Shown: positions 35,246-43,305 of the stretch, in pieces
Layout: each line of letters begins with the position of its first letter
Position numbering within the stretch: position 1 is the stretch's first letter
Assembly: GCF_947492455.1 (NCBI RefSeq)
Contig: NZ_CANLNB010000003.1
Coordinates: 1-64,000 of the forward strand
Source of the DNA: an uncultured Aliiroseovarius sp.
GTDB lineage: Bacteria > Pseudomonadota > Alphaproteobacteria > Rhodobacterales > Rhodobacteraceae
Length of the DNA stretch: 64,000 nucleotides
Direction: 5' to 3'
The notes under the pieces: model-generated
What the model was told of the DNA's origin: nothing
The model's input: the letters and a program-made list of their open reading frames with translations, nothing else
The model's database searches: none
Program-made: the position numbers and the translations under genes

Positions 35246-38200
35246 TTACAAATCCAGCGCAATCTCTCCGTCTGGGTCTTTCGCGCGGCTTTGGCACAGG
35301 ATCATCGCACCCTCGCGCTGGGCGTTCGAGAGGACGAAGTCACGATGCTCGACCTCGCCCGACAGCACACCGCATTTGCACACGCCACAAATCCCGTCCG
35401 AGCATTTGACGTCCACATGGAACCCCGCCGCGTTCAACGCATCCGCCGCAGTCTGATCTTCCGAGACCGCGATCCTGCGGCCATCCTTCAGGCGCAGGGT
35501 GAAGGGGTGGTTTTCATAATCCGGCTGCTCGGGCACGCTGAAATATTCCAGATGCCGCGCGTCCTCGGGGATGCCTTGGCGCTCCGCCGCCTGCATCACC
35601 GCATCCATGTAGCGATCCGCACCACAGGCATAGATATGTGCACCGTCGGGGGCATCGGTGAACACCGCATCGAAATCCGCGCGCGAGCCTTCGTCCGAGA
35701 AATGCAGATGCACCTTATCCGCCCACGGCATCGCCGCCAGATCGTCTAGATACCCCGCATCCTTCCGGCTGCTGGCCGAGTAGTGCAGTGCGAAATCGGC
35801 GCCAAGCGCGTGCAGGCGGTGCGCAAAGGCGATCATCGGGGTGATGCCAATGCCGCCGCCCATCAGGAAGGTCTTGGGCGCATCCTCGACCAGTTCAAAA
35901 TGGTTGATGGGCTTCGAGACGAAGACTTTCCGCCCCTCGGTAAAGATCCGGTGCAAGAGCGCCGACCCGCCGCGCCCATCCTCTTCCCGCAACACGCCGA
36001 TCTGATAGGTGCTGCGGTCGGCGGGGTCACCAGACAGCGAATACTGCCGCAGGAAATCGGGCGAGACGAGCACGTCCAGATGCGCCCCGGCGGTCCACGC
36101 GGGCAGCTTTGACCCGTCCAGCGTGGACAGTTCGTATTTCGTGACGCCGGGCGTCATCTGCTCGACCTTCGACAGGGTCAGCTGCAGCACCGGGCTGTCG
36201 TCCGGCACCACATAGCGATGCACCATCGACAGGTCCCCGCGCGCTTTCCTGTCTCGATATTCCTTGGCCGAGATCAGTGCGTCATAGGCCGCAATCCCCG
36301 CCTCGCGGTCCATCGGGAACGGATAGGGATAGGGTGGTGGGGCCAAAGGCGCGGGATAGGTGGCGAGGGTTTGATCCTCGGGCTTCAGATCAATCTCGCG
36401 CTGAAGGTCGCGGCGGTTCGTGGGCTGCTTGGGGGCGTGGTATCCGCCATCCTCGCCTAGCTCCAAATCCCACCACCATTTCTTGACCTCGTTCAGCCCG
36501 CCATTGCCGACGGCATCATCAAGCTTCGCCAAGACAGGCGCCGCCCCCGGCAGGGTCGAGGCCGCCCAGCGGAAGGGCGTCTGGGAAAACAGCCCCTCAA
36601 GGTTCCACGGGCAGGTTTTCATGCAGCGCCCACACATCGCGCCGCCCGGTTGGGTCACGCGGTAGGTGGTGCATTTCTGGCTGTCGGATTTCCAAATCTC
36701 ATAGCCGTTGAACATCTTCTTCGGCCCAGCGGTGATTGCGCCCGAGGGACACTCCCGCGCGCATTTGTTGCAGCTTTCGCAAAAACGCTGCAGGCCGAAA
36801 TCAATCGGCTTGTCATGGGCCAGTGGCATATCCGTCGTCACCGCGCCGGATTTCAGACGCGGGCCAAGCAGCGGGTGCAGAATAACCTCGCCAATCCGGC
36901 TGATCTCGCCCAGCCCGGCCAGAAGCAGAAGCGGGGGTTGCAGCACCGTGCCGTCCATTACCGTATGGGCCTTGGCCGAGTAGCCGAGGTTGCGGATCTG
37001 CTGCGCGATAACGCCGCCGATCAGGGAAAACCGCAGATAGGCGCGCATGGATTGGCTGACCGCGATCCAGTCGTCGCCGGACGCGCCCTCCATCGTTTCA
37101 AAGCCCTGATCCACGATCATGGAAATCGCGTTGTGATGGGTCGGCACGATCTCGGCCCCCGTCGCGTCGTGGCTGTACCAGACCCAGTCGGGGCAGCGGC
37201 TGGTGCCCGCCGCGTCGATCCCAAGGAAATAGCTTGCGGCACGCAGCGCGGCAGCGTTCTGTTCCGCATCCGTCGGGCGCGCGCCGTCGGCCACGGGGCC
37301 ATCCTGCAGTGGCGTGAACACCCCAAGCGCGCGGCGTTGGGCATAACTTGGCGCGGCCTTGCGCACGTACATCCCACCAGAGGAGCTTTCGTGCAGATGC
37401 TTGCCCATATCGCCGAATTGCGCGCGGGCGAACATGTCGGACCGTTTCGGCACGCGGGCGACGTTTTCTTCGTCGATATAGGATGTGGGCTGGTCGACAC
37501 GCCTTAACCGCTCGAAGGGCAGCGGGCCTTGCGCATAGTCACGCCGCGCATAGGGATCGCGGTTCAGGCCGGATTTCGCGCTGTCCATGCCCAGCGTCCA
37601 GCGCAGCCCTGTCAGGCTTGTCTGCTCCGCTTCGGGGGCAAGGGGGCGGTCGGGCCTGATCTCAAGATCCGTGGTGACAACGGCGAGGCCGTACTGGTCA
37701 CCCAGCCACGGTGCGCGCGGACCCTCGGGCGTTGCCCAGGCCAGCCCGGCCTGCACGGCAAGCCGTGACATCCAGACATCGCTGGCTGCCCCGGTATGGG
37801 CCTTCGCGTCGAAGCCCAGAAGCCGCAGATAGTTCGCGATGACGATGGCGGTTTCCGAGGACAGAAGACAGGCGCGGTGATCCTGTGCGTCCATGATCCA
37901 ATCGGCACCCGGCTCGCCCACGCGGGGCGCACGGTGGTGTTCGTATAGGAAGACAATCGCGTGGGTGTGGCCTGACACCGGGCGGATGCCAGCAGACAGG
38001 CTTTCCTTCAGCTCAGCCATCAACGTGTCGATGCCAGCGGCCAGCGTCCGCACCTCGCGCGTCTCTAACGCGGTGACGAGGTCCTGAATGCCGGGGTTCT
38101 CGGCGGGCGTGTCGCGCAGCGCGTCCGCGTCCAGCCGCGTGATGCCAACCATCGAGGCATCTGCGAAATAGCCAAAGGCCTTCAAATGTCGCGCCCGCTC

Positions 38201-38443
38201 GTCCAGATCATCGGGGATGGACGAGCGGGCCGGGTTCACCTCGCCATCCCGGATTGCGTCCAGCGCTGCCTGATAGGGGGTCATCGCGTTGACGATGCTT
38301 TCGGGCCGCTCGGGCCGGTCAAAGGACAGGTGCGGATCGGGGGCAAGCTGATCCATCCCCGGCGCGGTATCGCACCGGCGTAGGCGTTCAAGCGGGTAAG
38401 GGCCCAGATCCACGGGCCGATTGCGGGTCGAAAGCAAGCGCAT
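35246..38443 (-). CDS. Self-sufficient reductive-dehalogenase-like fusion protein
   Basis: A 1065-residue cytosolic protein with no Tat signal. Two RdhA-like halves (about 85-270 and 395-550) repeat the same motifs, for example GPYPLERLRRCD at 14 and GPLPFERLRRVD at 306, DAKAHT and SAKAHT, and VTTD twice. Only the second half continues into two 4Fe-4S motifs: CX2CX2CX3CP at 555-566 and C591 plus CX2CX3CP at 604-612. A C-terminal reductase follows with flavin-binding RQYSLSG (799-805), NAD(P)-binding GGGIGITPM (862-870) and a plant-type 2Fe-2S ferredoxin (C1014, C1019, C1022, C1050). This architecture matches catabolic NAD(P)H-coupled reductive dehalogenases such as BhbA. Cobalamin binding and a halogenated substrate are inferred from family. 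Confidence 0.82.
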   Translation of the reverse strand: MRLLSTRNRPVDLGPYPLERLRRCDTAPGMDQLAPDPHLSFDRPERPESIVNAMTPYQAALDAIRDGEVNPARSSIPDDLDERARHLKAFGYFADASMVGITRLDADALRDTPAENPGIQDLVTALETREVRTLAAGIDTLMAELKESLSAGIRPVSGHTHAIVFLYEHHRAPRVGEPGADWIMDAQDHRACLLSSETAIVIANYLRLLGFDAKAHTGAASDVWMSRLAVQAGLAWATPEGPRAPWLGDQYGLAVVTTDLEIRPDRPLAPEAEQTSLTGLRWTLGMDSAKSGLNRDPYARRDYAQGPLPFERLRRVDQPTSYIDEENVARVPKRSDMFARAQFGDMGKHLHESSSGGMYVRKAAPSYAQRRALGVFTPLQDGPVADGARPTDAEQNAAALRAASYFLGIDAAGTSRCPDWVWYSHDATGAEIVPTHHNAISMIVDQGFETMEGASGDDWIAVSQSMRAYLRFSLIGGVIAQQIRNLGYSAKAHTVMDGTVLQPPLLLLAGLGEISRIGEVILHPLLGPRLKSGAVTTDMPLAHDKPIDFGLQRFCESCNKCARECPSGAITAGPKKMFNGYEIWKSDSQKCTTYRVTQPGGAMCGRCMKTCPWNLEGLFSQTPFRWAASTLPGAAPVLAKLDDAVGNGGLNEVKKWWWDLELGEDGGYHAPKQPTNRRDLQREIDLKPEDQTLATYPAPLAPPPYPYPFPMDREAGIAAYDALISAKEYRDRKARGDLSMVHRYVVPDDSPVLQLTLSKVEQMTPGVTKYELSTLDGSKLPAWTAGAHLDVLVSPDFLRQYSLSGDPADRSTYQIGVLREEDGRGGSALLHRIFTEGRKVFVSKPINHFELVEDAPKTFLMGGGIGITPMIAFAHRLHALGADFALHYSASSRKDAGYLDDLAAMPWADKVHLHFSDEGSRADFDAVFTDAPDGAHIYACGADRYMDAVMQAAERQGIPEDARHLEYFSVPEQPDYENHPFTLRLKDGRRIAVSEDQTAADALNAAGFHVDVKCSDGICGVCKCGVLSGEVEHRDFVLSNAQREGAMILCQSRAKDPDGEIALDL

Positions 38444-38549
38444 GTCGGTCGTCCATTCTGCCGGGCGGCTCGGTTGGCCCGGTCAGGTCTTTCAGGTGTT
38501 AGACTACCAAAAGCATGGATGGAAAACAGACGCTAGGGGAAAATTGGAT

Positions 38550-39167
38550 TCAATATCCGTTCCGGGCGCGAAAACGCCGGATCTCGCTGTCAGTCGGGGT
38601 TTGGCCGGTGAACAGCTCGACATAGCGCGGGACGCGGTCGATCCGGCCCGTGGGGTCTTCTTTGATCTCCATCGCGATATAGCCGACCTGTGTATAAAGG
38701 ATCGCCATTGTCCGCACCTCGGCATCATCCGGGGCATAGCCATAGCGTTCGAACATGGATTTGATGGCGGTTTTGCGCTGGGCGTCGGCGTCATCCACCC
38801 GTTGCTTGAGGGCGACATCATGATCGGCCCAGTTTCGGATCGCGCGGTCAAGCTGCGCGTCGAACAGGTCTTTCTGGAACCAGCAATCCTGAAGATTGAA
38901 CATCGCCTCGCAGATCGTCTCGGCGTAGAGCGCACATTGGGCGACTAGATTGCCGGTGTTTTTGTCCTCCCACCGTTTGATCATCGCGTCCAGCAGCGCC
39001 TCGCGGTCACGGAAGTGGTGATAGAACCCGGTCCGCGTCAGGCCAAGCTGGTTCGCCAGCGGCATGATCTTCACGCCGTCCACACCGGACGTGACCAAAA
39101 GCTCAAGCGCAGCATCAAGCCACATGGTTTCGGAAGCGCGGGGGCGGGGGATGTCGTTTTTAGCCAT
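38550..39167 (-). CDS. TetR-family transcriptional regulator
   Basis: Regulator of 205 residues with an N-terminal helix-turn-helix (about 16-60: AALELLVTSGVDGVKIMPLANQLGLTRTGFYHHF-type region) and a helical ligand domain. It is transcribed with the dehalogenase-like gene 106 bp downstream and divergent from the MttB-family gene. A perfect 16-bp palindrome and a related half-palindrome lie in the 86-bp divergent gap, so it probably represses both arms and itself until an inducer binds. Confidence 0.9.
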   Translation of the reverse strand: MAKNDIPRPRASETMWLDAALELLVTSGVDGVKIMPLANQLGLTRTGFYHHFRDREALLDAMIKRWEDKNTGNLVAQCALYAETICEAMFNLQDCWFQKDLFDAQLDRAIRNWADHDVALKQRVDDADAQRKTAIKSMFERYGYAPDDAEVRTMAILYTQVGYIAMEIKEDPTGRIDRVPRYVELFTGQTPTDSEIRRFRARNGY

Positions 39168-39187
39168 AATCGCGGATCATAGGCGAC

Positions 39188-39224
39188 TTGACACATGTGT
39201 CAAATCAGTTGCCACTTATGTCAA
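39188..39224. promoter_or_regulatory. Twin TetR operator between tetR and the mttB-like gene
   Basis: TTGACACATGTGTCAA (39188-39203) is a perfect 16-bp palindrome. TTGCCACTTATGTCAA (39209-39224) is a second, imperfect copy whose right half is conserved. Starts are 21 bp apart, two helical turns, on the same face of the DNA. The position, 20 bp from the tetR start, suits autorepression and control of the divergent operon. Confidence 0.75.
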
Positions 39225-39253
39225 CTATGCGACTCATGACGAAGGAGGATGTG

Positions 39254-40813
39254 ATGGGCGAGCTAAGCACAGGACGGCGGCGCAGCCGTGGTAAGCGGCA
39301 GGCACGTGATGGTGCGCCGGGGCAGAACCCGCATCTGGAGCGGCCCTATATCAAGCGCGGCATCCCCACCTATGACATTCTGGGGGAAGAGGCGCTAAGC
39401 CAGATCGAGGCGACCGCCGACCGCATCATGGCCGAGATCGGCATCGAGTTCCGCGACGATCCTGAAACGGTCGAGATGTTCCGTAAGGCAGGTGGCGAGG
39501 TCACGCAGCTTGACGATACCCGCTGGAACATCAAGTTCGCGCCGGGCATGATCCGCGAGATCCTGAAGACGGCGCCGGGCGTCTTCACCCAGCACGCGCG
39601 CAACCCGGCCAATAATGTACAGATCGGCGGCGACAACGTGGTCTTCGCGCCGTCCTATGGTAGCCCCTTCGTGATGGATCTGGACAAGGGTCGCCGCTAT
39701 GGCACGCTGGAGGACTTCCAGAACTTCGTGAAGCTGGGACAGGCGAGCCCGTGGTTGCACCATTCCGGCGGCACCGTGTGCGAACCCACCGATGTGCCGG
39801 TAAACAAGCGCCATCTGGACATGGTCTATGCCCATATGCGGTACTCGGATCGCCCGTTCTTGGGCTCGATCACCGCGCCCGAACGCGCTGCCGACAGTGT
39901 CGAGATGTGCCGCGTGTTGTTCGGCGCGGAATTTGTCGACCAGAACTGCGTCATCATGGGCAATTTCAACACCACCAGCCCCTTGGTGATTGATGGCGTC
40001 ACGTCGCAGGGCATCCGCGAATATGCCAAGGCCGGGCAGGGATCAATCCACCTGCCGTTCCTGCTGGGCGGTGCGGTGTCGCCACTGACCATGGCGGGAT
40101 CTGTGGCGCAATGTCTGGCGGAAAGCATGGTCTCCTGCGCGATTGCACAGCTTGAGCGCCCCGGCGCGCCGGTGGTGCTGGCGAGCTTCCTCAGCTCAAT
40201 GTCGCTGCGCTCGGGCTCGCCCACATTCGGCACGGCAGAACCTGCGGTGGGCAGTCTGGTCTATGGCCAGCTGGCACGCCGCCTGAACCTGCCCCTGCGC
40301 TGTGCGGGCAACTTTTCGACCTCGAAACTGCCGGATGCGCAGGCAATGCAGCAATCGATGATGTCGATGATGTCGGCGGTGCAGTGCGGGGCGAACTTCC
40401 TGCTGCACTCGGCCGGGTTCCTCGATGGGCTTTTGTCCATGTCCTACGAGAAATTCATGCTGGATCTGGACCTCTGTGGCGCGCTGCATTCTTACTACGA
40501 TGGGGTTGTGGTGAACGAGGATACGCTGGGCTTTGATGCCTTGGCCGAACAAGGGCCGGGCGAGCACCTGTTTTCGACCGCGCACACGATGCGCCACTAC
40601 AAGACCGCCTATTACGACAGCGCGCTGGACGACAACCAGCCGTGGGAGACATGGGACGAACAGGGCGAGATTGACATGGCGACCCGTGCGAACCAGCGTT
40701 GGAAAGCGCAGTTGGCGGCTTATGAGGCGCCTGCGATGGATGAAGCCACAGACGAGGCTTTGCAGGACTTTATCGCGCGCAAGAAAGCCTCGATGGAAGA
40801 CGCTTGGTATTGA
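39254..40813 (+). CDS. MttB-family (trimethylamine methyltransferase-like) protein, non-pyrrolysine
   Basis: A 519-residue TIM-barrel protein of the MttB superfamily, whose members move methyl groups from methylamines or betaines to a corrinoid protein. The frame is uninterrupted, so it has no amber (pyrrolysine) codon; such members include glycine-betaine methyltransferase MtgB. The ATG at 39254 is fixed by AAGGAGG (39242-39248) and gives the arginine-rich N-terminus (TGRRRSRGKRQ) usual in bacterial members; earlier ATG codons overlap the operator. No corrinoid protein gene is in the window. It is followed by a DgcA-like flavoprotein on the same strand. Confidence 0.85.
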   Translation: MGELSTGRRRSRGKRQARDGAPGQNPHLERPYIKRGIPTYDILGEEALSQIEATADRIMAEIGIEFRDDPETVEMFRKAGGEVTQLDDTRWNIKFAPGMIREILKTAPGVFTQHARNPANNVQIGGDNVVFAPSYGSPFVMDLDKGRRYGTLEDFQNFVKLGQASPWLHHSGGTVCEPTDVPVNKRHLDMVYAHMRYSDRPFLGSITAPERAADSVEMCRVLFGAEFVDQNCVIMGNFNTTSPLVIDGVTSQGIREYAKAGQGSIHLPFLLGGAVSPLTMAGSVAQCLAESMVSCAIAQLERPGAPVVLASFLSSMSLRSGSPTFGTAEPAVGSLVYGQLARRLNLPLRCAGNFSTSKLPDAQAMQQSMMSMMSAVQCGANFLLHSAGFLDGLLSMSYEKFMLDLDLCGALHSYYDGVVVNEDTLGFDALAEQGPGEHLFSTAHTMRHYKTAYYDSALDDNQPWETWDEQGEIDMATRANQRWKAQLAAYEAPAMDEATDEALQDFIARKKASMEDAWY

Positions 40814-40820
40814 GGGGGTA

Positions 40821-40835
40821 GGGGGCTTTGCCCCC
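40821..40835 (+). terminator. Hairpin after the mttB-like gene
   Basis: A perfect 6-bp stem GGGGGC / GCCCCC with a TTT loop begins 7 bp after the stop. There is no U-run. It may limit read-through into the flavoprotein gene or belong to the repeat element that follows. Confidence 0.4.
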
Positions 40836-40854
40836 GCGTCTGCGACGCTCCCCC

Positions 40855-40877
40855 AGGATATTTGAAACAAGAAAATG
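40855..40877. repeat. GGATATTT...CAAGA intergenic element, copy 1
   Basis: AGGATATTTGAAACAAGAAA lies between the mttB-like and flavoprotein genes. Related sequences occur at 56118-56133 and 61225-61246, each after a C+T-rich/G+A-rich hairpin or run. It looks like a dispersed intergenic repeat. Confidence 0.6.
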
Positions 40878-40912
40878 CGGGCGAGACTGCCCAAAGCCGA
40901 GAAGGATGGATG

Positions 40913-42955
40913 ATGTCAAACGATCCACTTTTGCAGCCGTATCAACTGGGGCATCTGACCCTGAGAAACCGGATCATGACCACCAGTCACGAGCCAGCCT
41001 ATCCCGAGGATGGAATGCCGAAAGCGCGCTATGCCGCCTATCATGCCGAGCGCGCCAAGGCGGGTGTGGCGATGACCATGACGGCGGGATCTGCGGCTGT
41101 GTCGAAAGACAGCCCGCCAGTTTTTAACAACATCCTTGCCTATAAGGACGAGGTGGTGCCGTGGATCAGGAACCTGACCGATGCGGTGCACGAACATGGT
41201 GCAGCCTGCATGATCCAATTGACCCATCTGGGGCGGCGCACGGGCTGGAACAAAGGTGATTGGTTGCCGCCGGTGTGCTCGACCCCGCATCGCGAACCCG
41301 CCCACCGCGCCTTCCCAAAAATGGCCGAGGATTGGGATATCGCGCGGATCATCTCGGACTTCGCGGACGCGGCCGAGCGGATGAAAGAAGGTGGCATGGA
41401 TGGAGTCGAGGTGATGACCCACGGGCATTTGCTGGACCAGTTCATTTCGCCTCTGACCAACCGGCTGGACGGCCCCTATGGCGGCGACCTTGCTGGGCGG
41501 ATGAAGCTAACAATGGATATCATTGAAGCCGTGCGCGACCGTGTGGGGCGTGAGTTCATCGTTGGGGTGCGGTTTGCGCCAGATGAGGTCGAAACGGGCG
41601 GGATTGATCCTGAAATGGGATTGGAAATTGCCCGGATGCTGCGTGACTGCGGGCATGTGGATTACTTGAACATCAACCGGGGGCGCATCCATACGGATCC
41701 TGCGATGACGGATATGATCCCTATTCAGGGTGCGCCGGCATCTCCGCATTTGGATTTCGCGGGGCGGGTCCGCAAAGAGGTTGGGATGCCCACATTCCAT
41801 GCAGCCCGTATTCCAGATGTTGCCACCGCGCGCCACGCGGTGTCATCGGGGCAGCTGGATATGGTCGGCATGACGCGCGCGCACATGGCCGATCCGCATA
41901 TCGTGAAGAAAATCATCGAAGGGCGGGAAGAAGATATTCGCCCCTGTGTTGGTGCGACCTACTGTCTCGACCGGATTTATCAGGCGGGGGATGCGCTCTG
42001 CGTCCATAACGCCGCCACCGGGCGTGAGTTGACCATGCCGCACGAGATCGCCCCAGCGGAGACCCCGCGCAAGGTGGTGGTCGTAGGTGCTGGGCCTGCG
42101 GGGCTTGAGGCCGCGCGAGTGGCCGCCGAACGCGGCCATGACGTGACCGTCTTCGAGGCGCAACCCGATCCCGGTGGTCAGGTGCGCCTGACGGCACAAA
42201 CCCCACGCCGGCGCGAGATGATCGGCATCATTGACTGGCGCATGGCGCAATGCGCGGCCCGCGATGTGACGTTCCATTTCAACACATGGGCCGAGGCCTC
42301 GGACGTCACCGACCTGAACCCCGATGTGGTGATCGTCGCTACCGGTGGCTTGCCGAACCTTGAACTGTTCGAGACCAAGGGCGAGCAGGATCTGGCCGTC
42401 AGCGCGTGGGACGTGATCGCAGGCGACGTGAAATGTGCGGGCGATGTGCTGATCTATGACGAAAGCGGCGACCATCCGGCGTTGCAAGCGGCCGAGATCG
42501 CTGCCGAAGCTGGCGCGAATGTCGAGGTGATGACCCCCGATCGTGTCTTCGCCCCGGACATCATGGCGATGAACCTTGTGCCCTATATGCGCTCGCTTCA
42601 GCCCAAAGGGGTGCGCTTTACGGTGACCGAGCGCCTGAAGGGTATCGCGCGCGACGGTAATCGCCTGACGGTCACGCTGGGGACGGATTATTCCGATTAC
42701 ACCCGCGAAGCCACATACGATCAGGTGGTTGTGAACTATGGCACGATGCCGATGGATGATCTGTATTTCGACCTGAAAGAGCTCTCATCCAACCGAGGCG
42801 AAATGGACCACAACGCGCTGATCGAGGGACGTCCGCAGACCATCAACACCAATCCTGACGGGCAATTCCAACTGTTCCGCATTGGCGACGCGGTGTCAGC
42901 ACGCAATACGCATGCCGCCATCTATGACGCGCTTCGGCTGGTGAAAGACCTGTAA
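40913..42955 (+). CDS. DgcA/StcD-like TMADH-family FAD/FMN oxidoreductase
   Basis: A 680-residue fusion of an Old Yellow Enzyme-type FMN barrel (about 5-340) with a C-terminal FAD/NAD-binding half (GAGPAG at 392-397). By position against trimethylamine dehydrogenase, the cluster ligands would be C345, C348, C351 and C364. Here C345, C351 and C363 are present, but position 348 is alanine (RPCVGATYC). The same replacement occurs, to my knowledge, in dimethylglycine and N-methylproline demethylases (DgcA, StcD). An oxidative N-demethylase role is therefore inferred. The ATG at 40913 has GAAGGA at 6-nt spacing; an ATG at 40910 is also possible. Confidence 0.82.
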   Translation: MSNDPLLQPYQLGHLTLRNRIMTTSHEPAYPEDGMPKARYAAYHAERAKAGVAMTMTAGSAAVSKDSPPVFNNILAYKDEVVPWIRNLTDAVHEHGAACMIQLTHLGRRTGWNKGDWLPPVCSTPHREPAHRAFPKMAEDWDIARIISDFADAAERMKEGGMDGVEVMTHGHLLDQFISPLTNRLDGPYGGDLAGRMKLTMDIIEAVRDRVGREFIVGVRFAPDEVETGGIDPEMGLEIARMLRDCGHVDYLNINRGRIHTDPAMTDMIPIQGAPASPHLDFAGRVRKEVGMPTFHAARIPDVATARHAVSSGQLDMVGMTRAHMADPHIVKKIIEGREEDIRPCVGATYCLDRIYQAGDALCVHNAATGRELTMPHEIAPAETPRKVVVVGAGPAGLEAARVAAERGHDVTVFEAQPDPGGQVRLTAQTPRRREMIGIIDWRMAQCAARDVTFHFNTWAEASDVTDLNPDVVIVATGGLPNLELFETKGEQDLAVSAWDVIAGDVKCAGDVLIYDESGDHPALQAAEIAAEAGANVEVMTPDRVFAPDIMAMNLVPYMRSLQPKGVRFTVTERLKGIARDGNRLTVTLGTDYSDYTREATYDQVVVNYGTMPMDDLYFDLKELSSNRGEMDHNALIEGRPQTINTNPDGQFQLFRIGDAVSARNTHAAIYDALRLVKDL

Positions 42956-42956
42956 G

Positions 42957-43283
42957 TTAAGCCTGCTGCGTGCGTTCGATATACGCGCGCAGCTCTTCCG
43001 CTTCGTGGCGGGCATCGCGCAGGCCGTCCATCGCGGCGCGTAGCTCGGCCTCGGTCTGATAGAGTTGGTTGGCCATCTCGGCCTCGCGCGATTGCAGATA
43101 TGTGATCGCTTCGTCGCGGGTTTCTTCCGCGTCGTGAAGCGCCTGCGCCATCTTATCCAGCTCGCTCATCTCGCTGCCAGGCACTTGCACGAAGCGGTGG
43201 ATCAGCCAATGGGCAAACCATCCCAGTACGAAGGCCACGAAAAGAATAATGGCGGTGACGATGATAAACTCGGTTCTGTTCAT
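42957..43283 (-). CDS. Membrane-anchored coiled-coil protein of unknown function
   Basis: A 108-residue protein with one N-terminal membrane helix (IIVTAIILFVAFVLGWFAHWLI) and a charged helical remainder rich in Glu/Ala heptads (about 39-105), predicted coiled coil. It starts 22 bp after the OmpA-like gene, so the two are likely one transcript and may work together at the envelope. It ends 1 bp from the stop of the convergent flavoprotein gene. Confidence 0.75.
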   Translation of the reverse strand: MNRTEFIIVTAIILFVAFVLGWFAHWLIHRFVQVPGSEMSELDKMAQALHDAEETRDEAITYLQSREAEMANQLYQTEAELRAAMDGLRDARHEAEELRAYIERTQQA

Positions 43284-43305
43284 CGGGGCTGTCCTTCCGT
43301 GTCAA

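Noticed and set aside
38444-38549. Cobalamin riboswitch before the RdhA-like gene
   Set aside because: The gap is only 106 bp and no B12-box was recognised.
39188-39253. Translation start of the mttB-like gene at 39188 (TTG) or 39218 (ATG)
   Set aside because: These lie in the operator; only 39254 has a proper Shine-Dalgarno and the family N-terminus.
39254-40813. Pyrrolysine-containing trimethylamine methyltransferase
   Set aside because: The frame has no internal amber codon, so it belongs to the non-pyrrolysine branch.
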